DNA from: Acidobacteriota bacterium
GTDB taxonomy: Bacteria > Acidobacteriota > Vicinamibacteria > Vicinamibacterales > 2-12-FULL-66-21
Reading direction: 5' to 3'
Assembly: GCA_016184105.1 (NCBI GenBank)
Contig: JACPDI010000035.1
Location: forward strand, 1-64,000
Length of the DNA stretch: 64,000 nucleotides
Part shown: piece after piece, positions 18,552 to 28,058 of the stretch
How positions within the stretch are numbered: the first letter of the stretch is position 1
Layout: the number at the start of each line of letters is the position of its first letter
The notes under the pieces: model-generated
The model's database searches: none
Told to the model about the DNA's origin: nothing
The model's input: the letters and a program-made list of their open reading frames with translations, nothing else
Translations under genes and position numbers: made by a program

Positions 18552-21083
18552 TCAGCGAGGGCGCACGGCCAGCGCCTGCTCGATCCAGTCGCGCTCTCCC
18601 TGGAACGTCACGTCGATCTCCATCCACCCGTCCCGCGTGCCACGCAGGGTGCCTCCGTCGATCGCCACGCGGTTGGAGGGAGCGCGCAGCCGGACGCGGT
18701 AGGTCCGTCCGCGCCGCCCCTGCAGTTTCGCCGTAAAGTCACGGCCGCTCGCCGACGTCCTGATGATGCGCAACCGTCCCGACGGGTCGCCGAGCGCCAG
18801 GGGGGCGTGCTCGGCCACCAGCTCGAACCCTTGCCGCACGCGTACGCGCTGCGTCTCCCGAGTCCGCCCGCCGGCGAACCGCAGCTCGCGCCCCGCACCC
18901 CGGACCTCGGCGCCCGGCGCCGGGGCCAGCTTGACGACGAGCGGCCGCGGTTGACCCTCGTTGCTGACCGACACCGCGATGCCGCCCGGCTCGCGGTCGA
19001 GGATCACGTCGAAGCTCGCGTCGCGCCAGCGCAGGCGGCGCAGCGTCATCCGGTTCCAGTCCGGCGGCATCTGCGGCTCGATCGTCAGAACGCCGTCGGG
19101 CGCGAGCGCCGGCGGCTCTCGCAATCCGATCATGCCGCGCATGATTCCCGACATGAGACCCGTTGTCGCAAACAGCTGGTGCGGCACCGCCGCGTCAACC
19201 GACCGCAGGAGGTCGCCTGAGAACAACTCGGGCATGTAGCCCCGCGGCTCGATGAACGTCAGCTCAGCCGTGCCATCGAGGTACGACCAGGCGGCGTCGG
19301 CGCGATGCTGCGAATAGAGCGCGAGGATGGCGAAGCCGCTCAGGAACGGCCACGCGGCGCCGTTGTTGTAGCTGAGAGGATCGTACAGCCGGCTCTCGCG
19401 CGACAGCATGCGCGCGCCCCAGTCCGCCCCGATGCCGGCCCCCGCCAGCTCGTCGAGCGCGCCGGCGACGGCGGGACGATCCGCGTCGAACACGCCCCGC
19501 CAGATCCCGAATGCCGGCCACACGGTCGGCTCCGCCTGCCCCTTTCCATCCTTCATGTACGCGAAGTTGATTCGCCTGCTCGCGTCGTCCAGGAAGCGTG
19601 CGTTCAGCGAGGCTCGTGCTTTCTCGTGGGCCGCGCGCGCGGTGTTGGACAGGGGATCGCCCGCGATCTCGGCGAGTTCCGCGGCGGCGGCCGCGGCCTC
19701 CGTCCAGGCCGCTCCGAGAAAGACGTCGGTCAGCACGTCGCGGCTCCGGAGCGCTCCCGTTTCAACCGCGGCGAGCCCCGCTTTCGTGTTGTCCATCAAC
19801 CCGTCGCCGTCCTCGTCTGTCGACGCGCAGTACCCGTAGGCTTTCCTGATCGAGGGCCAGAACTCCTTCGCGAGCGCGATGTCGCCGCTCGCGCGCACGT
19901 AGTCGCGTACTGCCGTGATGTAGAGGGGCGTGGTGTCGGCATGGTAGTAGCCGTACGGGAAGTCCTCGAACCAGCGGATGTACGCCGCGCCCTGCGACAG
20001 CTCGTGCATCATCTTCCCGTCGGCGCGCTGCCGCTTGCGGAGGAACTCGAGCGATCGCTTGACCGTCTCGAAGTCGCCGTAGGCGGTGATGGCCCACGAG
20101 TTGATGAACGCGTCGCCGCCGAAGAACCAGCCGAAGCCGGGGCGCTCGGTCGTGCCGGACGGACCGAGCCCCGCGATCAGCCCGCACCCGAGCTGTGGGT
20201 TGCAGATGAAGCCCTTGTCGAGCGCGACCTTCCCCCACTCGAACGCGAGATCGAGCCGGTCGTCGGGCGTGTCGAGCGAGGTGAACGTGTCACGGAGGCC
20301 GCGGTAGTGCGCGGCCGCCTCGTGATACGCGTGTTCCGGGGCCGCGAGCAGGCCCGCGTAGATCGTCCTTGCGGCGTCGGGGCCGTTCGGCGTGGCGGCG
20401 ATGGCGATCGGCACCAGGCCGCGAGCGGCGTCCTCAGGGCTCACCGCGATCGTGAACTGCGAGGGGGCGTCCGGCAGGTTGTGCGCCGGCTGCTCCGGCG
20501 GGGTGAGCGCGAGCGGTGAGCCGACAATCGCCGCGTGCGTTCGGCTGGCTTCTCCCGCCACGTACGCCTTCAGCGTGTCGTCCCAGTAGCTGTACTGGCC
20601 GCCGAGCGCGGCAGGCCACATCGGCTTCAGATCGATCCGGAACTTCACGATGACCTGCAGCGGCACCGACGTGCGAATATCCAGCAGCACGATGCCCCCC
20701 GCCTGGTCGCGCGGGACCAGCCAGATCGCATCGGCCGTGAACGAGTCGTGCGCGTAACGCACCGCGCTCGCCTCGGGGCGAACGTCCACGGACGCCGCGA
20801 GCGCGCTGCCAGGTATCGGGTCGGCGTGCGCCGGCGTGCGGAACGACAGCTCGAACCCGTGGAGCACCTTCAGCGGGTACACCCAGGCTTCGAAGGTGCC
20901 GTCTTCGCGTCCCAGAAACGCGGCGCGCAGCCCCGACGCCTCCATGTAGCGCTGCGGCCGCGCCGGCCCGCTCAGGGCGATGGGGTTGGTGCCACGATCG
21001 AACCGTGAAACGGTCTGCGCCGCGGCCGAGCCGGAGATGCCAATTTGCGGCAGCCACAACAGACAGATGATCCAGCGCCTCAT
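18552..21083 (-). CDS. Secreted glycogen debranching-type glycosidase
   Basis: An 843-residue protein with a signal peptide (MRRWIICLLWLPQIGISGSA, cleavage near AAAQ), thus probably periplasmic. The central (α/α)6 toroid carries FGWFFGGDAFINSW, YGYYHADTTPLYI, DGDGLMDNTK and YNNGAAWPFLSGF, the pattern of amylo-alpha-1,6-glucosidase / GH63-GH133-like enzymes. β-rich domains lie on both sides. The substrate is likely an α-glucan or glycan, but this is inferred from fold only. Its ATG overlaps the stop of the methyltransferase gene (ATGA, 21080-21083). It is the last gene of the minus-strand run. Confidence 0.82.
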   Translation of the reverse strand: MRRWIICLLWLPQIGISGSAAAQTVSRFDRGTNPIALSGPARPQRYMEASGLRAAFLGREDGTFEAWVYPLKVLHGFELSFRTPAHADPIPGSALAASVDVRPEASAVRYAHDSFTADAIWLVPRDQAGGIVLLDIRTSVPLQVIVKFRIDLKPMWPAALGGQYSYWDDTLKAYVAGEASRTHAAIVGSPLALTPPEQPAHNLPDAPSQFTIAVSPEDAARGLVPIAIAATPNGPDAARTIYAGLLAAPEHAYHEAAAHYRGLRDTFTSLDTPDDRLDLAFEWGKVALDKGFICNPQLGCGLIAGLGPSGTTERPGFGWFFGGDAFINSWAITAYGDFETVKRSLEFLRKRQRADGKMMHELSQGAAYIRWFEDFPYGYYHADTTPLYITAVRDYVRASGDIALAKEFWPSIRKAYGYCASTDEDGDGLMDNTKAGLAAVETGALRSRDVLTDVFLGAAWTEAAAAAAELAEIAGDPLSNTARAAHEKARASLNARFLDDASRRINFAYMKDGKGQAEPTVWPAFGIWRGVFDADRPAVAGALDELAGAGIGADWGARMLSRESRLYDPLSYNNGAAWPFLSGFAILALYSQHRADAAWSYLDGTAELTFIEPRGYMPELFSGDLLRSVDAAVPHQLFATTGLMSGIMRGMIGLREPPALAPDGVLTIEPQMPPDWNRMTLRRLRWRDASFDVILDREPGGIAVSVSNEGQPRPLVVKLAPAPGAEVRGAGRELRFAGGRTRETQRVRVRQGFELVAEHAPLALGDPSGRLRIIRTSASGRDFTAKLQGRRGRTYRVRLRAPSNRVAIDGGTLRGTRDGWMEIDVTFQGERDWIEQALAVRPR

Positions 21084-22390
21084 GACGCCTCGGCCCTCTG
21101 CAGCACGGCGAGCGTCTCGACGTGCGCCGTGTTCGGGAACAGATCGAACGCTTCGAGATGCGCCAGGGCGTAGCCGGCGTCCACCGCCTGGCGCACGTCG
21201 CGCGCGAGCGTGGCGATGTCGCAGGACACGTAGACCAGCCGGGTGGCCCCGTGCGAGAGCACCGCGCGGAGCGCATCGCGCGAGAGCCCGGTCCGTGGCG
21301 GGTCGACGATGATGGTGGGCGCGCGCGCCCCCTGCCGCCTTGCCAGGTATCCCTCGACGGATCCGACCTCGACGCGCATGGCGCCGCCGCACTTGCGCGC
21401 ATTCGAGACGAGATCCGCGCCGCTGATGCGGTCCCCTTCCACCGCGGTCACCTGTTCGCGCCCGGTCGCCGCAAGCGCGAGCGCGAACAGGCCCACACCC
21501 GCGTACAGATCCAGCACCTCCCCTTCGGCGGGGACCCACGCGAGCACGGCCTGCACGAGCCGCGGCAGCAGGTAACGATTGCCCTGGAAAAATGCCCGCG
21601 CGCTGCGCTCGACGCGCACGTCACCGAATCGCGCCGCGGGCACCCCCAGGACCTGGCTCAGCTCGTCGCCGACCAGTGGCACGCCACCCAGCCGCACGAC
21701 GGGCGCGCCGCTCGCGAGCTGGCACGTGGCGCCGGTGATCCCCCGCACCCCCGCGATCGGCCCGAAGACCGTCGTGCGGACGCGCGCCGCGGGGCGCAGC
21801 TGCAGGTGGATTGCGCGCTCGCCGCCAGGGATGTTCTCTGAAAGCTCGATCGCCAGCACGCCCTCGGGGTCGATCTGTCGCAGCCGCTGCGAGACCTGCG
21901 CGATGACGCGCGAGGTCTCCGGCAGCAGCTGTCCGGTCGCGCCCGACTCGCACAACTCGTGGGTGCCCTCGCGAAAAAACCCGACGCGTCCCGCCATCAC
22001 TTGAAAGCGGGCGCGCATGCGGTAGCCGTCCTCCCGCGAGCCGGTCACCGGCACGTCGCGATCGAGCGGCAGGCGCGCGAGGCGGGCGAACGCGTCGCGC
22101 ACGACGTCGGCCTTGATCGCCAGCTGATGGGGATAATCGATGAAGGCGTACACGTTGCCGCCGCACGTCCAATCGCCGGCGACAAGACGCCGCGCCCGGT
22201 GGGGCTCCAAAATGTCGACGACGGCGGCATACGCGAGGGTCTTGTCCGCACGTTCGACCCTGGCGCTCACGCGCTCGCCCGGGATCGCGCCGCTCACGAG
22301 GATGACCTGGCCCTCGTGCCGCGCGATCATGCGGCCGCCGGCCGCGGGTTTCTCGATGGTGAGCTCGACGAGGTCGTTGGTGGCCAGCAT
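21080..22390 (-). CDS. 23S rRNA/tRNA (uracil-5-)-methyltransferase, RlmD/TrmA family
   Basis: SAM-dependent RNA methyltransferase of 436 residues. A TRAM RNA-binding domain opens the protein (residues about 1-60), followed by FFQGNRYLLPRLVQAV, the SAM loop LDLYAGVGLFALALA, IIVDPPRTGLSRDAL and the catalytic cysteine in LVYVSCDIATLARDV. The four-cysteine iron-sulphur cluster of RlmD is reduced to a single TCGGN region, so it is closer to cluster-free members; the exact target base cannot be assigned. It is cotranscribed with the glycosidase downstream. Confidence 0.88.
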   Translation of the reverse strand: MLATNDLVELTIEKPAAGGRMIARHEGQVILVSGAIPGERVSARVERADKTLAYAAVVDILEPHRARRLVAGDWTCGGNVYAFIDYPHQLAIKADVVRDAFARLARLPLDRDVPVTGSREDGYRMRARFQVMAGRVGFFREGTHELCESGATGQLLPETSRVIAQVSQRLRQIDPEGVLAIELSENIPGGERAIHLQLRPAARVRTTVFGPIAGVRGITGATCQLASGAPVVRLGGVPLVGDELSQVLGVPAARFGDVRVERSARAFFQGNRYLLPRLVQAVLAWVPAEGEVLDLYAGVGLFALALAATGREQVTAVEGDRISGADLVSNARKCGGAMRVEVGSVEGYLARRQGARAPTIIVDPPRTGLSRDALRAVLSHGATRLVYVSCDIATLARDVRQAVDAGYALAHLEAFDLFPNTAHVETLAVLQRAEAS

Positions 22391-22405
22391 CCGGTTGGGC
22401 CGCTT

Positions 22406-23098
22406 TCAGTCGCGATACGCGATGCGCGGAAGTCCGGCGCGCGCGCGCAGGAGTCGTCCGGTCGCGGCCGTCATCGCCTCAGCGTGCGCCTCCCGCGTCA
22501 TGCGCGCGGCGAAACCGGACAGCTCCTGCTCCGCCTCGGCGGCCATCGCCGCCAGGGTCGCGGCATCGGCGGCCTCGCGCACCTGCGCGATCAAGTCGCG
22601 ATCGATGGCCGCGAGCGTCTCGATCGCCGCCTCCCGCGCCGCGCCGCCCCGCGACGCCGAGGCGCTGCGCACCGCCTCCACGCGATCGATGGCCGCATCG
22701 ATCGCGGCGGTCACCGCCGTGTCGCCGCTCGTGCCGCGCGCCGTCGTCAGCTTCTGCAGGACGCGCTGGAGGTGCGCGGGCAGCGACGGCTGGCGGGACG
22801 CCTGCTCGCCGGATGCGCCGGCTGCGGCCACTCGGACCGCGCGACGCCACTGGTCAAACGCGTCGAGCACGTCCGCCTCGCAGAACTCGATCCGCACGGG
22901 ACGCCGGCGCGGCCCCTTCGCGTAGTAACGCTCGAAGTAGCGGTCGATTCCCTGGAAGGCGACTTTCAGCGGAATGCCCTGCTCCGCCCACCCGCAGACC
23001 GTCTCGAAGGCGGGACCGGCAATGCGGATCAAGTGGCCGTCGTTCTTCCGGCACAGGTGCGCTTCGAGTTCGCGGCAGTACTCCCCGGCGTCCACCAT
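22406..23098 (-). CDS. Conserved hypothetical protein
   Basis: Not recognised. It is 230 residues long, soluble, and strongly helical and alanine-rich in the second half (from about residue 90), which may form a long coiled coil. The first part (about residues 1-75) is more varied, with FETVCGWAEQGIPLKVAFQGIDRYFERYYAKG and two or three cysteines. It sits between coaX and the methyltransferase gene with 15-base gaps on both sides, so it is very probably expressed with them. No signal peptide or membrane segment. Confidence 0.65.
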   Translation of the reverse strand: MVDAGEYCRELEAHLCRKNDGHLIRIAGPAFETVCGWAEQGIPLKVAFQGIDRYFERYYAKGPRRRPVRIEFCEADVLDAFDQWRRAVRVAAAGASGEQASRQPSLPAHLQRVLQKLTTARGTSGDTAVTAAIDAAIDRVEAVRSASASRGGAAREAAIETLAAIDRDLIAQVREAADAATLAAMAAEAEQELSGFAARMTREAHAEAMTAATGRLLRARAGLPRIAYRD

Positions 23099-23113
23099 CA
23101 GTCTTCCGGGCCT

Positions 23114-23896
23114 TCAGTTCCTGTTCCGCTCCCAGATCATCTTCAGCCCGAGCAGCGTGAGATCCGGGTTGACCGTCTCGATCGTGTCGGTCTCGGCGGC
23201 AATGATCTCGGCGAGGCCGCCGGTGCCGATGCAGAACGCGCGGGCGGGACCAAGTTCCTTTCGCATCCGGGCCACGATGCCATCCACCATGCCGACGTAG
23301 CCGAAAAACAGCCCCGACTGCATCGACGTCACCGTCGTCCTGCCGATGACCGTCGCGGGCTTCTGCACGTCGACGCGGGGCAGCCGCGCGGCCCGCTGGA
23401 ACAGCGCGTCCGCCGAGATCTGCACGCCCGGGCAGATCACGCCGCCCAGGTACTCGCCGCGCTCGGTGATCGCATCGAACGTCGTGGCCGTGCCGAAATC
23501 AACGACGATGATCGGAGCGCGCTTCTGTTTGCCGTACAGCTCGTAGGCGGCCACGGCGTTGACCACGCGGTCGGCGCCCACGTCCGTCTTCGGCTCGTAG
23601 AGCACCACCATGCCGGCGTTGCCGGCCGGATCCACCACCAGCGCGTCGCGCGAGAAATAGCGCCGGCACATCTCGACCGCGGGGCGCGTCAGCGGCGGCA
23701 CGACGGAACTGAGGATGATCCCGGTAATCCGATCCCGCGGCAGCGCGGCGTGCGCGAACAGCTCGGAGACCAGGATGCCGAGCTCGTCGCTGGTGCGCTC
23801 GCGGTACGTGGCCAGCCGCCAGCTATGGCGAAGCTCCCGGCCTTCGAACACGCCCAGCACGATGTTGGTATTGCCGACGTCTATCGCCAGGAGCAC
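23114..23896 (-). CDS. coaX: Type III pantothenate kinase
   Basis: Phosphorylates pantothenate, the first step of coenzyme A synthesis. The ASKHA fold is marked by LLAIDVGNTNIVLGVF at the N-terminus, KTDVGADRVVNAVAAYE, VVDFGTATTFDAI and GGVICPGVQIS. The start is GTG 23894-23896, which gives 260 residues and overlaps the end of birA by 16 bases. An AGAGGTG box precedes it. The birA-coaX pairing is common in bacteria. Confidence 0.94.
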   Translation of the reverse strand: MLLAIDVGNTNIVLGVFEGRELRHSWRLATYRERTSDELGILVSELFAHAALPRDRITGIILSSVVPPLTRPAVEMCRRYFSRDALVVDPAGNAGMVVLYEPKTDVGADRVVNAVAAYELYGKQKRAPIIVVDFGTATTFDAITERGEYLGGVICPGVQISADALFQRAARLPRVDVQKPATVIGRTTVTSMQSGLFFGYVGMVDGIVARMRKELGPARAFCIGTGGLAEIIAAETDTIETVNPDLTLLGLKMIWERNRN

Positions 23897-24624
23897 GTGG
23901 TCACCTCTCCGGACACAATCCGCTCCACTCCCGCCGGCGTCCGCACGAGCAACGCGCCCTGCGCGTCGATGCCGGCCGTGACCCCCTCGCGCACGACGCC
24001 GTTCGCCGCCCAAGTCACGCGGGCACCGCGAGCGCCGGGTGACAGCTCCAACCAGCGCGCCAGGACGGCCGCCGCACGCCCGTCGAGCAGGTCGTCATAC
24101 CGGCGGTCGAGCGCGGCCAGCGAATGCGACAGAACGCTCGACGCGTCGACCGGCCGCCCCAGTTCTTCCTCGAGCGACGTCGCCCGATCGCGAATCTCCG
24201 GGGGATACGCGCTCGGCCCCACGTTGATGCCGAACCCGAGCACCGCGTACTCCACGCGAGAGCCGCTCGCACTGCCCTCGACCAGGATGCCCGCCAGTTT
24301 GCGCCTTCCGCCCGGCGCGAGCAAATCGTTCGGCCACTTGATCTCGACGGCGAGCGCGGTGCTCTCCCGCACGGCCTCGCACAAGGCGACCGCGGCCGCC
24401 AGCGTCAGCAGTCCGACCACTTCGGCGGGCGGTTTCAGCAGCACCGACGCATACAGGCCGCTGCCGGGCGGCGAGTACCACGTGCGCCCGCGCCGTCCGC
24501 GTCCCGCCGTCTGCGAGTCCGCCACCAGGACGAACCCCTCGGCCTCTCCGCGCGCCCCCCGCGCCGCCACGAGGTCATTGGTCGACCCGACCTCGGTCTC
24601 GTAGACGATCTGGCGTCCAATCAT
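23881..24624 (-). CDS. birA: Biotin-[acetyl-CoA-carboxylase] ligase
   Basis: Attaches biotin to the carboxyl carrier protein through biotinyl-AMP. Of 247 residues, STNDL, the biotinyl-AMP loop QTAGRGRRGRTWYSPPG and the catalytic KWPNDLL are clear. There is no N-terminal helix-turn-helix, so this is the non-regulatory (group I) form. The ATG (24622-24624) stands right beside a GTGTGAC inverted repeat at 24627-24683, which leaves no ordinary ribosome-binding site and may affect expression. Confidence 0.93.
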   Translation of the reverse strand: MIGRQIVYETEVGSTNDLVAARGARGEAEGFVLVADSQTAGRGRRGRTWYSPPGSGLYASVLLKPPAEVVGLLTLAAAVALCEAVRESTALAVEIKWPNDLLAPGGRRKLAGILVEGSASGSRVEYAVLGFGINVGPSAYPPEIRDRATSLEEELGRPVDASSVLSHSLAALDRRYDDLLDGRAAAVLARWLELSPGARGARVTWAANGVVREGVTAGIDAQGALLVRTPAGVERIVSGEVTTCSWR

Positions 24625-24626
24625 AT

Positions 24627-24683
24627 AAGGGGGACAGTCACACTTTCCGAGGCAGCGACCGGGACAGTGTGACTGTCCCCCTT
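24627..24683. repeat. GTGTGAC inverted repeat at the nadC 3' end
   Basis: 18-base perfect arms (AAGGGGGACAGTCACACT at 24627-24644 and its complement at 24666-24683) with a 21-base centre. The element encodes the last dozen or so codons and the stop of nadC and abuts the birA start. It belongs to the same family as the three palindromes upstream of dnaK. Confidence 0.8.
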
Positions 24684-25537
24684 TCTCCGATCTCCAGACT
24701 CAAGTCCGCCGCCGGCGCCGAGTGCGTGAGCCCGCCGACTGACACGAAATCCGCGCCGGTGGCGGCCAGCTCCGGCAGCCGGTCGAGCGTCACGCCCCCG
24801 GAGATCTCCGTCCTCGCGCGGCCGGCGATCCGGCCGAGCGCGTCCCGGATCTCCGCGATCGTCAGGTTGTCCAGCAGGATGATGTCGGCGCGGGCGGCGA
24901 TGGCGGCATCCACATCCGCGAGCGACTGCGCCTCGACCTCAATCGGCAGACCGCGCGCGGCGGCTCGCATCCGCTCCACCGCCGCACCAATGCCGCCCGC
25001 CAGCCGGGCGTGATTGTCCTTGATCAGGATCGCATCGAAGAGGCCGAACCGGTGGTTCGTGCCCCCGCCGCAGCGGACGGCGTACTTCTCCAGCGCCCGC
25101 AGCGTCGGCGTCGTCTTGCGCGTGTCCAGGATGGTGATGCGGCCCGCGGCGGCATCCACGAACCGGCGCGTCATCGTCGCAATGCCGGAGAGGCGCTGCA
25201 GGAAGTTCAGCGCCGTCCGCTCCGCCGTCAGCAGCCCCGCCGCGGAGCCGTCGATCTCGGCCACGACGACGCCGGCCGGGCAGTGGTCGCCGTCATCGAG
25301 GTGCCGCGTGACCACGCTCCATTGATCGGCCTGGCGGAAGGCGTCCTCGGCGATGTCGAGGCCCGCCAGCACGAGCGGGGACTTGGCGACGAGCTGCGCG
25401 CGGCCGCGGCGCGAGGGCGCAACCGTCGCGCGCGTCGTGATGTCGCCCGTGCCGACGTCCTCCTCCAGCGCGCGCCGGACCAGATCCTGGTAGTCGGCCG
25501 GATCAAGCTTCGGTCGCGAGCTCGACATCGACGCCAA
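24638..25537 (-). CDS. nadC: Nicotinate-nucleotide pyrophosphorylase
   Basis: Quinolinate phosphoribosyltransferase, which makes nicotinate mononucleotide in de novo NAD synthesis. Signature segments are EDVGTGDITTRA near residue 30, RTALNFLQRLSGIAT, DTRKTTPTLRALEKYAVRCG, HRFGLFDAILIKDNH and the C-terminal EISGGVTL and GADFVSVGGLTHSAPA. It overlaps valS by 35 bases; ATG 25526-25528 is a possible shorter start. The last residues (GTVTLSRSLPRKV) are encoded by the inserted GTGTGAC repeat and are not family sequence. Confidence 0.94.
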   Translation of the reverse strand: MASMSSSRPKLDPADYQDLVRRALEEDVGTGDITTRATVAPSRRGRAQLVAKSPLVLAGLDIAEDAFRQADQWSVVTRHLDDGDHCPAGVVVAEIDGSAAGLLTAERTALNFLQRLSGIATMTRRFVDAAAGRITILDTRKTTPTLRALEKYAVRCGGGTNHRFGLFDAILIKDNHARLAGGIGAAVERMRAAARGLPIEVEAQSLADVDAAIAARADIILLDNLTIAEIRDALGRIAGRARTEISGGVTLDRLPELAATGADFVSVGGLTHSAPAADLSLEIGERGTVTLSRSLPRKV

Positions 25538-28058
25538 ACTCCTGTGACTCGCGCGCCTCGATCTGCCGGATGAACCCGGCGGCGGTCACGTCGGCGCGCA
25601 CCGCATCGAGGAGCGCGATGCGCTCGGCCGTGTCGCGGATCGACGCCCGCGCCACGGGCGACTTGAGCGGCTTCTGCGCTTCGGACTTCCGCTTCCTCAC
25701 CTCGCTCAGCACGAGCGCCCCGAACTCGAGCGCGGAGGCGGCGCGGTCATCTTCCGCGCCGATCGCGCCCACGATCGCGTCCGCGTCCGGCCACGCCGCG
25801 CGATGCACCGATCCGTCCCGCCACCAGGACCAGGCTTCCTCGGTGACGAACGGCAGGAACGGCGCGAACAGCCGCAGGAAGGTGTCCACGGCCATCGCCA
25901 TGGCGGCATTGGCGGACGCGGCGCCCGCAGCCCCCTGATCGCCGTAGCGCCGCGACTTCACCAGCTCGAGGTAGTTGTCGCAGAAAAACCAGAAGAACGA
26001 TTCCGTGCGTTCGAGCGCCTTCGTGTAGCTGTAGGCCTCGAGGGCCTCGGTGGCCTCGCGCACGACGCGCGCGAGCATCGTGAGCATGCCGCGGTCCAGC
26101 ACCTCGCTCACCGCTCCGCGCTCGCCGCCGGCGGAGGCCAGCACGAACTTGCTCGCGTTCAGAATCTTGATCGCGAGGCGCCGTCCCACTTTCATCTGGC
26201 CGGGATCGAACGTCGTGTCGGTGCCCGGCCGCCCGCCCGCCGCCCAGTAACGGACCCCATCGGATCCGTGCTCCTGCAGGAGCGCCATGGGCGTGATGAC
26301 GTTCCCTTTCGACTTCGACATCTTCTTGCGATCCGGATCCACGACGAACCCCGAGATCGCGGCGTTCGCCCACGGCAGCCGCCCGTGCTCGAGATGCGAC
26401 CGCAGCACCGTGCTGAAGAGCCACGTGCGGATGATGTCGTGCGCCTGCGGGCGCAGGTGCATCGGGAACACGCGCGCGAACAGATCCGCGTCCTCCTCCC
26501 ACGCCGCGGCGATCTGCGGCGTCAGCGAAGAGGTCGCCCACGTGTCCATCACGTCCGGGTCGGCGATGAAGCCGCCCGGCCTGCCGCGCCGGTCCGCGCT
26601 GAATCCCGGCGGGACGTCGCTCGACGGATCGACGGGCAGCGACGCCTCGGGGGCAAGGATCGGATCGGCGTAGTCGACCGTGCCGTCGGTGCGCACGCGA
26701 TACCAGAGCGGAAACGGCACACCGAAGAACCGCTGCCGGCTCACGCACCAGTCGCCGTTCAGCCCCTCCACCCAGTTCTCGTACCGCGCCCGCATGTACG
26801 GCGGGTGCCACTGCAGCTCGCTCCCGCGCGCGATGAGCGCATCGCGGAATTCGATCGTCCGGATGAACCACTGCCGGCTGGTGACGATCTCGAGCGGGCG
26901 GTCCCCCTTCTCGTAGAACTTCACCGGGTGCGTGATCGGGCGCGCGTCGCCGATCATGTCGCCGGTTCCCTTCAGGATGTCGGCGATGCGGTCGCGTGCC
27001 TTCGCGACGGGGAGCCCCTGGAGCTGCGCGTAGAAGCCGGCGGCCTGCGCCGCCTCGTTCGTCTCCCATCCCGCGGAGCCCCACGCGACCGGCGCGAGCC
27101 GCCCGTCGGCCTGGATGATCGCGCGGACGGGCAGGCGCAGCTCGCGCCACCACGTGACGTCGGTGAGGTCGCCGAAGGTGCAGCACATCGCGATGCCGGT
27201 GCCCTTTTCCGGGTTCGCGAGCGGGTGCGGCCGGATCGGCACGCGCGTCCCGAACAGCGGCACGCGGATGTCGCGTCCGAACAGCGGCGCGTAGCGCTCG
27301 TCGTCCGGGTGCGCGACGAGCGCCACGCAGGCCGGGATCAGCTCGGGGCGCGTGGTCTCGATGTCGATTTCCAGCTCGCCGGCCGTGCCGAACCGGACGC
27401 GATGGTACGCGCCCGGCATCTCGCGATCCTCGAGCTCCGCCTGCGCAACGGCCGTGCGGAAATCCACGTCCCAGAGCGTCGGCGCCTCGAGTCGGTACGC
27501 CTGGCCCCGCTGCAGCAGGCGGAGGAACGCGCGCTGCGACACGCGCCGCGCGCGCGCGCCGATCGTCGCGTACGTCATCGACCAGTCCACCGACAGCCCG
27601 AGGAAGCGCCACAGGTCTTCGAAGACCTTTTCGTCTTCGGCCGTCAGCCGCTCGCACAGCTCGATGAAGTTGCGGCGAGACACCGAGATTGGCGGCTTCG
27701 GCGGCTTCTCAGGGGCCACGAACGAGGCGTCGTGCGGCAGCGACGGGTCGCATCGCACGCCGTAGTAGTTCTGCACGCGGCGCTCGGTGGGCAGGCCGTT
27801 GTCGTCCCAGCCCATCGGGTAGAACACCTCGCGGCCGCGCATGCGCTGGTAGCGCGCGATGACGTCGGTGTGCGTGTACGAGAAGACGTGTCCGATGTGG
27901 AGCGATCCGCTGACGGTCGGCGGCGGCGTGTCGATCGCGTAGATGTCGGCGCGCGGGCGCGTGCGATCGAAGCGATACGTGCCTTCGGCCTCCCACCGCG
28001 CGCGCCACTTCTCTTCGAGCCCCTCCAGCGCGGGCTTCTCCGGGACGTGTGGCATCAC
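25503..28058 (-). CDS. valS: Valyl-tRNA synthetase, archaeal-type
   Basis: Charges tRNA-Val. The HIGH motif is SGSLHIGHVFSYTHTD and the KMSKS loop is DRKKMSKSKGN; the editing domain lies between them. GWDDNGLPTERRVQN replaces the usual bacterial GTDHAGIATQ, and the C-terminal coiled coil is missing at 851 residues. Both traits mark the archaeal-type ValS known from some α-proteobacteria and other lineages. Start: GTG 28056-28058 or, overlapping the preceding TGA as TGATG, ATG 28053-28055. Confidence 0.95.
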   Translation of the reverse strand: MMPHVPEKPALEGLEEKWRARWEAEGTYRFDRTRPRADIYAIDTPPPTVSGSLHIGHVFSYTHTDVIARYQRMRGREVFYPMGWDDNGLPTERRVQNYYGVRCDPSLPHDASFVAPEKPPKPPISVSRRNFIELCERLTAEDEKVFEDLWRFLGLSVDWSMTYATIGARARRVSQRAFLRLLQRGQAYRLEAPTLWDVDFRTAVAQAELEDREMPGAYHRVRFGTAGELEIDIETTRPELIPACVALVAHPDDERYAPLFGRDIRVPLFGTRVPIRPHPLANPEKGTGIAMCCTFGDLTDVTWWRELRLPVRAIIQADGRLAPVAWGSAGWETNEAAQAAGFYAQLQGLPVAKARDRIADILKGTGDMIGDARPITHPVKFYEKGDRPLEIVTSRQWFIRTIEFRDALIARGSELQWHPPYMRARYENWVEGLNGDWCVSRQRFFGVPFPLWYRVRTDGTVDYADPILAPEASLPVDPSSDVPPGFSADRRGRPGGFIADPDVMDTWATSSLTPQIAAAWEEDADLFARVFPMHLRPQAHDIIRTWLFSTVLRSHLEHGRLPWANAAISGFVVDPDRKKMSKSKGNVITPMALLQEHGSDGVRYWAAGGRPGTDTTFDPGQMKVGRRLAIKILNASKFVLASAGGERGAVSEVLDRGMLTMLARVVREATEALEAYSYTKALERTESFFWFFCDNYLELVKSRRYGDQGAAGAASANAAMAMAVDTFLRLFAPFLPFVTEEAWSWWRDGSVHRAAWPDADAIVGAIGAEDDRAASALEFGALVLSEVRKRKSEAQKPLKSPVARASIRDTAERIALLDAVRADVTAAGFIRQIEARESQEFGVDVELATEA

